A DNA stretch of 10,813 nucleotides from Prevotellaceae bacterium UBA1746. Its GTDB lineage: Bacteria > Bacteroidota > Bacteroidia > Bacteroidales > Bacteroidaceae. The notes below the pieces were generated by a model that made no database searches, had not been told where the DNA came from, and saw only the letters and a list, made by a program, of their open reading frames with translations. The stretch covers positions 1 through 10,813 of the forward strand of contig CAJPJR010000064.1 of NCBI GenBank assembly GCA_905369775.1, in the 5' to 3' direction. Each line of letters opens with the position of its first letter. Positions within the stretch are counted from its first letter, which is position 1. The position numbers were made by a program, and so were the translations under genes. Of this stretch, positions 5,781 through 10,813 are shown piece after piece.

Positions 5781-5853
5781 GCGGGAATAGCTCAATTGAT
5801 AGAGCACTAGCCTTCCAAGCTGGGGGTTGCGGGTTTGAGCCCCGTTTCCCGCT
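5781..5853 (+). tRNA. tRNA-Gly (TCC)
   Basis: Acceptor GCGGGAA (5781-5787) pairs with TTCCCGC (5846-5852), discriminator T5853. The anticodon stem CTAGC/GCTGG (one T-G pair) carries loop CTTCCAA with anticodon TCC at 5814-5816, reading GGA/GGG. The T arm is GCGGGTTTGAGCCCCGT. CCA is not encoded. Confidence 0.97.
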
Positions 5854-5863
5854 CAAATATTTT

Positions 5864-5935
<72 letters not shown>

Positions 5936-5940
5936 CTCTA

Positions 5941-5983
5941 AGGGAGATTGGAGAGGTGTATGAATTTTCTCCGGTCTCTTTTT
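5941..5983 (+). terminator. Terminator or attenuator between tRNA-Thr and tuf
   Basis: GAGATTGGAGA (5944-5954) pairs with TCTCCGGTCTC (5968-5978), eleven pairs with two T-G, and is followed by TTTTT (5979-5983). It lies 5 bases after tRNA-Thr and 39 before tuf. No clear promoter follows, so part of the transcription must read through to tuf. It may make tRNAs more abundant than the mRNA part, or respond to a signal. Confidence 0.65.
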
Positions 5984-6021
5984 GTTCAGACGAATATAAA
6001 CAATCAAATATAACCACTACA

Positions 6022-7203
6022 ATGGCAAAAGAACATTTCGAGCGTACCAAACCGCACGTAAACATTGGTACGATTGGTCACGTCGACCACGGTAAGACTA
6101 CTCTTACTGCCGCTATCACTGAAGTGCTTGCAAAGAAGGGTCTCTCCGAAAAGAAGTCTTTCGATCAGATCGACAACGCCCCCGAAGAAAAAGAACGTGG
6201 TATCACGATCAACACTTCGCACGTTGAATATGAGACTGCTAAGCGTCACTATGCTCACGTGGACTGCCCGGGTCACGCCGACTATGTGAAGAACATGGTA
6301 ACGGGTGCTGCCCAGATGGACGGTGCTATCATTGTAGTGGCTGCAACTGACGGTCCGATGCCCCAGACTCGTGAGCACATCCTGCTCGCTCGTCAGGTGA
6401 ACGTACCCCGTCTCGTTGTGTTCCTCAACAAGTGCGACATGGTTGACGACGAAGAGATGCTCGAACTCGTTGAAATGGACATGCAGGATCTTCTCTCGCA
6501 GTACGACTTCGAAGAGGATACGCCCATCATCCGTGGTTCTGCTCTCGGTGCGCTCAACGGTGTGCCCGAATGGGAAGAAAGCGTAATGAAGCTTATGGAC
6601 GCTGTTGACTCTTGGATTCAGGAGCCCGAACGCGATCGTGATAAGCCCTTCTTGATGCCTGTCGAAGACGTCTTCTCGATCACCGGTCGTGGTACGGTTG
6701 CCACCGGTCGTGTTGAAACGGGTGTCGTTAAGGTAGGTGACGAAGTCCAGATCCTCGGTCTCGGTGAGGATAAGAAGTCGGTTGTAACCGGTGTGGAAAT
6801 GTTCCGCAAGTTGCTCGATCAGGGTGAAGCCGGTGACAACGTAGGTCTCCTCCTCCGCGGTATCGACAAGCAGGAAATCAAGCGTGGTATGGTAATCACC
6901 CACCCCGGTGTTATCAAGCCTCACAAGAAGTTCAAGGCTTCGATCTACGTCCTCAAGAAGGAAGAAGGTGGTCGTCACACTCCCTTCGGTAACAAGTATC
7001 GTCCCCAGTTCTATCTCCGCACGATGGACTGCACGGGTGAAATTCACCTCCCCGAAGGTGTTGAAATGGTAATGCCCGGTGACAACGTGGAAATCACGGT
7101 TGAACTCATCTACGCCGTTGCCCTCAACGTAGGTCTTCGTTTCGCTATCCGCGAAGGTGGCCGCACGGTAGGTTCCGGTCAGATCACCGAGATCCTCGAC
7201 TAA
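6022..7203 (+). CDS. tuf: Elongation factor Tu
   Basis: The 393-residue EF-Tu is a GTPase that carries aminoacyl-tRNA to the ribosomal A site. Domain 1 (about 1-200) has all GTP-binding motifs: GHVDHGKT at 19-26, RGITI with Thr62 in switch I, DCPGH at 81-85 with catalytic His85, NKCD at 136-139 and SAL near 173-176. Domains 2 and 3 follow (GRGTVATGRVETGVVKVGDE; GGRHTPFGNKYRPQFYLRT), ending GQITEILD. The ATG at 6022 is chosen because MAKEHFERTKPHVNIGT is the conserved N-terminus; the frame is open upstream only through the tRNA and hairpin. The leader is A-rich (CCACTACAATG) without Shine-Dalgarno. Strong codon bias (CTC, CGT, GGT) fits very high expression. It sits between tRNA genes in the operon, and no second copy is in the window. 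Confidence 0.99.
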   Translation: MAKEHFERTKPHVNIGTIGHVDHGKTTLTAAITEVLAKKGLSEKKSFDQIDNAPEEKERGITINTSHVEYETAKRHYAHVDCPGHADYVKNMVTGAAQMDGAIIVVAATDGPMPQTREHILLARQVNVPRLVVFLNKCDMVDDEEMLELVEMDMQDLLSQYDFEEDTPIIRGSALGALNGVPEWEESVMKLMDAVDSWIQEPERDRDKPFLMPVEDVFSITGRGTVATGRVETGVVKVGDEVQILGLGEDKKSVVTGVEMFRKLLDQGEAGDNVGLLLRGIDKQEIKRGMVITHPGVIKPHKKFKASIYVLKKEEGGRHTPFGNKYRPQFYLRTMDCTGEIHLPEGVEMVMPGDNVEITVELIYAVALNVGLRFAIREGGRTVGSGQITEILD

Positions 7204-7215
7204 TCAAGCGCTCAA

Positions 7216-7275
7216 CGACAGCTTGCTGTCGAACGCACAATAAAAGGTTCCGGCTCGAAGCCGGGTCGGAACCTT
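7216..7275 (+). promoter_or_regulatory. Two RNA hairpins between tuf and tRNA-Trp
   Basis: The first is CGACAGC/GCTGTCG (7216-7222 with 7225-7231). The second is AAGGTTCCG/CGGAACCTT (7244-7252 with 7267-7275), with an inner alternative CCGGCT/AGCCGG (7250-7255 with 7259-7264). Neither is followed by a T run, and tRNA-Trp starts 4 bases after the second, so they are more likely sites of RNA cutting or protection of the tuf 3' end than terminators. Confidence 0.6.
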
Positions 7276-7279
7276 CCCT

Positions 7280-7352
7280 ACGGGAATAGCTCAGTTGGTA
7301 GAGCACTGGTCTCCAAAACCAGGTGTCGGGAGTTCGAGCCTCTCTTCCCGTG
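7280..7352 (+). tRNA. tRNA-Trp (CCA)
   Basis: Acceptor ACGGGAA (7280-7286) pairs with TTCCCGT (7345-7351), discriminator G7352 as usual for Trp. The anticodon stem CTGGT/ACCAG carries loop CTCCAAA with anticodon CCA at 7313-7315. The T arm has GAGTTCGAGCCTC. The 3' CCA is not encoded. It must be cut out of the tuf-secE transcript, its end lying 14 bases before the secE start. Confidence 0.97.
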
Positions 7353-7366
7353 CTAAAATTGAAATT

Positions 7367-7552
7367 ATGGATCTAATCAAGTATTGTAAGGATTCGTATT
7401 CGGAATTAGTTCATAATACCACTTGGCCCAATCGCCGCGAATTGATGCACAGCGCAATTGTAGTGCTAGTCGCTTCCATTCTCATTGCAATTGTGGTTTT
7501 TGCGGAAGATAAACTTTTCGAGAGGATCATGGATTTTGTCTACCAACACTAA
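7367..7552 (+). CDS. secE: Preprotein translocase subunit SecE
   Basis: This 61-residue, single-span protein clamps the two halves of SecY in the inner-membrane translocon. An amphipathic N-terminal part with the conserved T-W-P (residues 19-21, TTWPNRREL) is followed by one membrane helix at about 28-46 (SAIVVLVASILIAIVVF). The size is normal for the short bacterial form. The ATG at 7367 is used because the frame upstream would run through tRNA-Trp. It is placed 9 bases before nusG, the common secE-nusG pair. Confidence 0.95.
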   Translation: MDLIKYCKDSYSELVHNTTWPNRRELMHSAIVVLVASILIAIVVFAEDKLFERIMDFVYQH

Positions 7553-7561
7553 ATACTCGTT

Positions 7562-8101
7562 ATGGCTGAAGTAGAAATGAAGTGGTACGTACTGCGTGCC
7601 GTAAGTGGAAAGGAAGCCAAGGTTAAGGAGTATATTGACGCCGAAATCAAAAACGGTCGTCTTGGAGGTTTTGTTTCTCAAGTTTTCATCCCGACAGAGA
7701 AGGTAATCACAACTCAGGGCAACAAGCGTGTCGTGAAGGAGAGGCTTTCTATGCCGGGTTATATCCTTGTAGAGGCGAAACTGGTGGGCGAAATAGCTCA
7801 TGAATTGCGCAGTACTCCCAACTGCCTTGGTTTTCTCGGAGGAATGGAAAATCCCGTTCCCCTTCGCGATAGCGAAGTGAATCGTATCTTGGCCCAATCC
7901 GAAGACCCCGAAGAGGGTGTTGAGGTAGTGGTTCCATTCGTCTTAGGCGATGGAGTGAAGGTCATGAACGGCCCGTTCAAGGGTTTCTCCGGTCAAGTCG
8001 ATCATATCGACGAGGAGAAGCAGCAGGTGTCCGTCAGTGTGAAGGTCTTCGGACGCTCGCAGCCCATCACACTTGGTTTTATGGACGTAGAGAAGGAGTA
8101 A
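7562..8101 (+). CDS. nusG: Transcription termination/antitermination factor NusG
   Basis: The 179-residue protein binds RNA polymerase and links it to Rho or the ribosome. The N-terminal NGN domain spans about residues 6-115 (KWYVLRAVSGKEAKVKEYI; SMPGYILVEAKL at 63-74, the conserved P-G-Y). The C-terminal KOW domain begins with GDGVKVMNGPFKGFSGQV at 129-146. Length and order of domains are those of ordinary NusG; there is no extra insert of the kind seen in the specialised paralogue UpxY. It lies directly after secE in the operon and before the ribosomal protein genes. Confidence 0.98.
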   Translation: MAEVEMKWYVLRAVSGKEAKVKEYIDAEIKNGRLGGFVSQVFIPTEKVITTQGNKRVVKERLSMPGYILVEAKLVGEIAHELRSTPNCLGFLGGMENPVPLRDSEVNRILAQSEDPEEGVEVVVPFVLGDGVKVMNGPFKGFSGQVDHIDEEKQQVSVSVKVFGRSQPITLGFMDVEKE

Positions 8102-8173
8102 AAAGGAGTGCAGGTTACGCTACATTCCGATTTATGACGACTCACAACTCTCAACAAAACAAGAATAACTACA

Positions 8174-8611
8174 ATGGCAAAAGAAATTGCTGGACAACTT
8201 AAGCTCCAAATCAAAGGTGGTGCTGCAAATCCTAGCCCTCCCGTAGGTCCCGCCCTCGGTTCTAAGGGTATCAATATTATGGATTTCTGCAAGCAGTTCA
8301 ACGCCCGCACGCAGGAGAAGGCCGGTAAGGTGCTGCCCGTTGTGATCACGTATTACAACGACAAGTCTTTCACCTTCATCGTTAAGACTCCTCCCGTTGC
8401 AGTTCAGCTGCTGGAAGCTGCCAAGATTAAGAGCGGTTCGGCCCAGCCTAACCGTAACAAGGTGGCAGAACTCACTTGGGATCAAGTGAAGACCATCGCA
8501 GAAGATAAAATGCCCGACCTCAACTGCTTCACGGTAGAGAGCGCAATGCGCCTCGTTGCCGGAACGGCTCGCAGTATGGGTATCACCATTAAGGGAGACT
8601 TCCCTGCTTAA
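8174..8611 (+). CDS. rplK: 50S ribosomal protein uL11
   Basis: The 145-residue protein forms the base of the GTPase-associated centre on 23S rRNA. The N-terminal domain has the conserved KLQIKGGAANPSPPVGPALG at 10-29, and the C-terminal RNA-binding domain about residues 72-141 (VAELTWDQVKTIAEDKMPDL; GTARSMGITIKGD). The start ACTACAATGGCAAAAGAA is identical over 18 bases to that of tuf. The 72-base gap after nusG holds one small hairpin (GGAGTG 8105-8110 with CATTCC 8123-8128), a possible but unproven site for uL1 feedback, which in other bacteria acts at the start of the L11-L1 genes. Confidence 0.98.
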   Translation: MAKEIAGQLKLQIKGGAANPSPPVGPALGSKGINIMDFCKQFNARTQEKAGKVLPVVITYYNDKSFTFIVKTPPVAVQLLEAAKIKSGSAQPNRNKVAELTWDQVKTIAEDKMPDLNCFTVESAMRLVAGTARSMGITIKGDFPA

Positions 8612-8636
8612 TAGTAACACTTTCAATTTTTGAACA

Positions 8637-9341
8637 ATGAGTAAACTTACGAAGAATCAAAAGTTGGTAGCCGGAAAGATTGAAGCAGGTAAGGCTTATT
8701 CTCTTGCAGAAGCTTGCGCGCTGGTGAAAGAAGTCACCACGACCAAGTTCGACGCTTCTTTCGACATCGACGTACGTCTCGGTGTTGACCCCCGTAAGGC
8801 CAACCAGATGGTACGCGGCGTTGTAGCCCTTCCCCACGGAACCGGTAAGGTGGTGCGTGTGCTCTGCCTCTGCACCCCCGATCAGGAAGCTGCCGCTAAG
8901 GAAGCCGGAGCCGACTATGTAGGTCTCGACGAATATATCGACAAAATCAAGGGCGGTTGGACCGACATCGATGTGATCATCACGATGCCTGCCATCATGG
9001 GTAAGATCGGTGCGCTCGGACGCGTACTCGGCCCCCGTGGTCTCATGCCTAACCCCAAGAGCGGTACGGTGACGATGGACGTTGCCAAGGCCATTCGCGA
9101 AGTGAAATCGGGTAAGATCGACTTCAAGGTCGACAAAGCCGGTATCGTACACGCCTCCATCGGTAAGGTGTCTTTCGACGCTGAAAAGATGGCCGGCAAT
9201 GCCCGCGAGTTCCTCAGCGCAATCATCAAGCTGAAGCCTGCTGCTGCCAAGGGTACCTATATCAAGAGTATTTATCTTTCTTCCACAATGAGCAAGGGTG
9301 TCAAAGTTGATCCCAAAGCCATCGAAGAAGCTGCAAAATAA
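8637..9341 (+). CDS. rplA: 50S ribosomal protein uL1
   Basis: The 234-residue protein forms the mobile L1 stalk that helps deacylated tRNA leave the E site, and in many bacteria it represses its own mRNA. The signature region MPAIMGKIGALGRVLGPRGL at 117-136, continuing M-P-N-P-K, is intact, with the flanking two-part domain I (1-70 and about 155-234) and inserted domain II. Length is normal. It starts 25 bases after rplK with leader TTTTTGAACAATG, which lacks Shine-Dalgarno but has A at -3. Confidence 0.98.
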   Translation: MSKLTKNQKLVAGKIEAGKAYSLAEACALVKEVTTTKFDASFDIDVRLGVDPRKANQMVRGVVALPHGTGKVVRVLCLCTPDQEAAAKEAGADYVGLDEYIDKIKGGWTDIDVIITMPAIMGKIGALGRVLGPRGLMPNPKSGTVTMDVAKAIREVKSGKIDFKVDKAGIVHASIGKVSFDAEKMAGNAREFLSAIIKLKPAAAKGTYIKSIYLSSTMSKGVKVDPKAIEEAAK

Positions 9342-9353
9342 CAGATTATCATC

Positions 9354-9875
9354 ATGAGAAAGGAAGATAAAGCCCTCATCATCGAACGACTCGGTGAACA
9401 ACTGAAAGAATACGCACACTTCTACCTCGTAGATGTGACCGGTCTGAATGCAGGCAAGACGAGCGACCTTCGTCGTCAGTGCTTCAAGAGCGGTATCAAG
9501 ATGGTAGTGGTGAAGAACACGCTCCTCGAGAAGGCTTTCGAAGCTGCTGAGAACGATTTCAGCGCTTTCGGTGATGTGCTGAAAGGCACGACGGCCGTTC
9601 TCTTCTGCGATGTGGCTAACGCTCCCGCGAAGCTGATCAAGGAAGCCGGTAAGGAAACGGGAATCCCCGCTTTGAAGGCAGCCTATGCAGAAGAAGGCGT
9701 GTATGTGGGTGCTGAGCACCTCGAGACACTTTGCGCAATCAAGAGCAAGGCAGAAGTTCTCGCAGACGTTGTGGCATTGCTGCAAAGCCCCGCGAAGAAT
9801 GTTATCTCTGCACTCTCCAGCGCAGGTCAAACCATTCACGGCGTACTCAAAACGCTCGGCGAACGTCCCGAGTAA
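9354..9875 (+). CDS. rplJ: 50S ribosomal protein uL10
   Basis: The 173-residue protein is the stalk base that holds bL12 dimers. The N-terminal rRNA-binding domain spans about 1-130 (MRKEDKALIIERLGEQLKEY; SGIKMVVVKNTLLEKAF at 46-62), and the C-terminal helix (SKAEVLADVVALLQSPAKNV, with the rest to the end) carries the bL12 sites. Only 12 bases separate it from rplA, so the long folded L10 leader known in many other bacteria does not fit here in the usual place; control would have to lie inside rplA or elsewhere. Start ATG has A at -3 and no Shine-Dalgarno. Confidence 0.98.
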   Translation: MRKEDKALIIERLGEQLKEYAHFYLVDVTGLNAGKTSDLRRQCFKSGIKMVVVKNTLLEKAFEAAENDFSAFGDVLKGTTAVLFCDVANAPAKLIKEAGKETGIPALKAAYAEEGVYVGAEHLETLCAIKSKAEVLADVVALLQSPAKNVISALSSAGQTIHGVLKTLGERPE

Positions 9876-9882
9876 TCCTTGC

Positions 9883-9926
9883 CTGTCGCTCAGCGCGACA
9901 GACAACTTACCAAGCCCTTCGGGGCT
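9883..9926 (+). promoter_or_regulatory. Two stable RNA hairpins between rplJ and rplL
   Basis: CTGTCGC/GCGACAG (9883-9889 with 9895-9901, 5-base loop) is followed by AGCCC-TTCG-GGGCT (9913-9926), the very stable C(UUCG)G tetraloop type. No T run follows. As bL12 is needed in several copies per ribosome, a processing or mRNA-protection role that favours rplL is plausible but unproven. Confidence 0.65.
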
Positions 9927-9967
9927 ACCCCTCCAAGCATTCAATAAACAAATAAATAACTACTACA

Positions 9968-10342
9968 ATGGCAGACATCAAAGCAATTGCAGAAGAACTG
10001 GTAAATCTTACTGTAAAAGAAGTAAACGAACTCGCAACCATCCTCAAGGAAGAATACGGCATCGAACCCGCAGCTGCAGCTGTGGCAGTAGCCGGTCCCG
10101 CAGCTGGCGGTGCAGCCGCTGCTGAAGAGAAGACTTCCTTCGACGTTGTCCTCAAGAGCGCAGGCGCAGCAAAACTTCAGGTCGTTAAGGCTGTGAAGGA
10201 AGCTTGCGGTCTCGGCCTCAAGGAAGCCAAGGAAATCGTTGACGGCGCTCCCGCAAAGGTGAAGGAAGGCGTAGGCAAGGAAGAAGCTGAAGCCCTCAAG
10301 AAGGCCCTCGAAGAAGCCGGCGCTGAAGTAGAGCTCGCTTAA
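9968..10342 (+). CDS. rplL: 50S ribosomal protein bL12 (L7/L12)
   Basis: The 124-residue stalk protein recruits and stimulates translation GTPases. It has the three expected parts: N-terminal dimerising domain (1-32), Ala/Gly-rich flexible hinge (33-53, AAAAVAVAGPAAGGAAAA) and globular C-terminal domain (54-124) with GLGLKEAKEIVD at 81-92, the factor-binding face. Length is normal. The start CTACTACAATGGCA follows the same A-rich pattern as tuf and rplK. It lies 92 bases after rplJ and 197 before rpoB, with hairpins on both sides. Confidence 0.99.
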   Translation: MADIKAIAEELVNLTVKEVNELATILKEEYGIEPAAAAVAVAGPAAGGAAAAEEKTSFDVVLKSAGAAKLQVVKAVKEACGLGLKEAKEIVDGAPAKVKEGVGKEEAEALKKALEEAGAEVELA

Positions 10343-10357
10343 TTCGACTCCCATTCT

Positions 10358-10414
10358 CCCCACTTCGGTGGGGTACGGTTAAGAATCCTCTGGTAGAGGG
10401 TTCTTAACCTTTTT
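10358..10414 (+). terminator. Intrinsic terminator/attenuator between rplL and rpoB
   Basis: A first hairpin CCCCAC-TTCG-GTGGGG (10358-10373, UUCG loop) precedes GGTTAAGAA (10377-10385) pairing with TTCTTAACC (10401-10409), extended by T-G and CCTC/GAGG around a 5-base loop: 14 pairs, then TTTTT (10410-10414). It is as strong as the sulfatase terminator. As no clear promoter follows before rpoB, it probably acts as a partial terminator that makes bL12 mRNA exceed rpoBC mRNA, as the rplL-rpoB attenuator does in E. coli. Confidence 0.85.
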
Positions 10415-10424
10415 GCGTCTATGT

Positions 10425-10471
10425 GCGAAGAAACGCCGCTTGGCGCTTCTTCGCGCGGCCGCGCAGAAGAA
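10425..10471 (+). promoter_or_regulatory. Mutually exclusive hairpins in the rpoB leader
   Basis: GCGAAGAA (10425-10432) with TTCTTCGC (10447-10454), plus CGCC/GGCG inside (10434-10437 with 10442-10445) around GCTT, forms a long stem with one A/C mismatch. The same TTCTTC (10447-10452) can instead pair with GAAGAA at 10466-10471, enclosing the palindrome GCGCGGCCGCGC (10453-10464). Two competing folds are the mark of switches, but the second is weaker and no ligand site is recognised. Confidence 0.55.
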
Positions 10472-10539
10472 CGGTTCGGCGCGATTGGGTTCGCTCCGAG
10501 TCACTCTCTATAAAATCAATTCGTATAAACGATTTTCGA

Positions 10540-10813
10540 ATGTCCCAAGTAATTAACAATCGAGTCAATTTCGCTTCGGTACACAATCCGATGCCTTATC
10601 CTGACTTCCTTGACGTGCAGTTGAAATCCTTCCGGGAATTTCTCCAACTGGACACTCCCTATGAGTTGCGTAAGAACGATGGTCTTTTCAAAGTCTTTGC
10701 GGAGAACTTCCCCATCGCCGACACGCGCAACAACTTCGTGCTCGAATTCCTCGACTACTACATCGAAGCTCCCCGTTACAGCATCGATGAGTGTCTGGAG
10801 CGCGGGCTGACTT
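10540..10813 (+). CDS. rpoB: DNA-directed RNA polymerase subunit beta (3' partial)
   Basis: The first 91 codons are present and the gene runs off the window. The translation begins MSQVINNRVNFASVHNPMPY, then YPDFLDVQLKSFREFLQLDT, RKNDGLFKVFAENFPIADT and RNNFVLEFLDYYIEAPRYSI up to ERGLT, which is the N-terminal protrusion/lobe start of beta as in Bacteroidetes. The ATG at 10540 matches the expected N-terminus; its leader GATTTTCGAATG has no Shine-Dalgarno. RpoB forms the catalytic core with RpoC, whose gene is expected next. The rifampicin region is not in view. Confidence 0.98.
   Translation, partial: MSQVINNRVNFASVHNPMPYPDFLDVQLKSFREFLQLDTPYELRKNDGLFKVFAENFPIADTRNNFVLEFLDYYIEAPRYSIDECLERGLT

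Noticed and set aside
6004..7047. Open frame of 347 codons on the minus strand inside tuf
   Set aside because: It is the shadow of a gene with extreme codon bias; the translation resembles no family and lies opposite an undoubted tuf.
8589..9944. Open frame of 451 codons on the minus strand across rplA and rplJ
   Set aside because: It runs opposite two certain ribosomal protein genes and the gaps beside them; again a codon-bias shadow.
10453..10464. GCGCGGCCGCGC palindrome as a possible protein-binding operator
   Set aside because: It is explained as the loop of the alternative hairpin, and I know of no matching regulator; no independent support.

Overview
The window is chromosomal DNA from a Bacteroidetes bacterium, most likely order Bacteroidales. 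Three things point there: (i) promoters of the phylum's own type, a TTTG box about 18-20 bases upstream of TAnnTTTG, seen before rpsU and before the tRNA operon in perfect form and before the NlpC/P60 gene and hpf with one mismatch; (ii) A-rich translation starts without Shine-Dalgarno sequences at most genes; (iii) protein sequences typical of the phylum (63-residue bS21, EF-Tu, the RpoB N-terminus). The gene order rpsU - tyrosine recombinase - hpf - tRNA-Tyr/Gly/Thr - tuf - tRNA-Trp - secE - nusG - rplKAJL - rpoB is, from memory, common in this order. A family such as Prevotellaceae is only a guess.

Layout. 1-1416: 3' part of a serine-type (anaerobically matured) sulfatase, closed by a strong intrinsic terminator. 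1602-2276: exported NlpC/P60 cell-wall hydrolase with its own promoter. 2586-2777: rpsU (bS21) with a perfect promoter and a terminator. 2910-3845: XerC/D-like tyrosine recombinase with all six catalytic residues. 3846-5168: an AT-richer islet that looks inserted, holding a lone SUKH (SMI1/KNR4-type) protein of the kind that acts as toxin immunity, possible gene remnants, a terminator, and a nested inverted-repeat element built on GGTGAAG/CTTCACC words. 5275-5565: hpf, a short ribosome hibernation factor with a textbook Shine-Dalgarno sequence. 5589 to the end: a long translation/transcription operon of three tRNAs, tuf, tRNA-Trp, secE, nusG, rplK, rplA, rplJ, rplL and the first 91 codons of rpoB.

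Most genes serve protein synthesis: aminoacyl-tRNA supply and delivery (tRNAs, EF-Tu), the L11/L1/L10-L12 stalk parts where factors act, NusG and RNA polymerase beta for transcription, SecE for the translocon, bS21 for initiation, and HPF to park ribosomes. RNA hairpins sit at most wide gaps of the operon (tRNA-Thr/tuf, tuf/tRNA-Trp, rplJ/rplL, rplL/rpoB). Two of them, before tuf and before rpoB, end in T runs and could attenuate transcription.

There is no clear sign of a wholly new system. The observations most worth checking are the strong Shine-Dalgarno sequence of hpf in a phylum that hides its anti-Shine-Dalgarno, the multi-hairpin rplL-rpoB leader, the nested palindromic repeat, and the SUKH islet.
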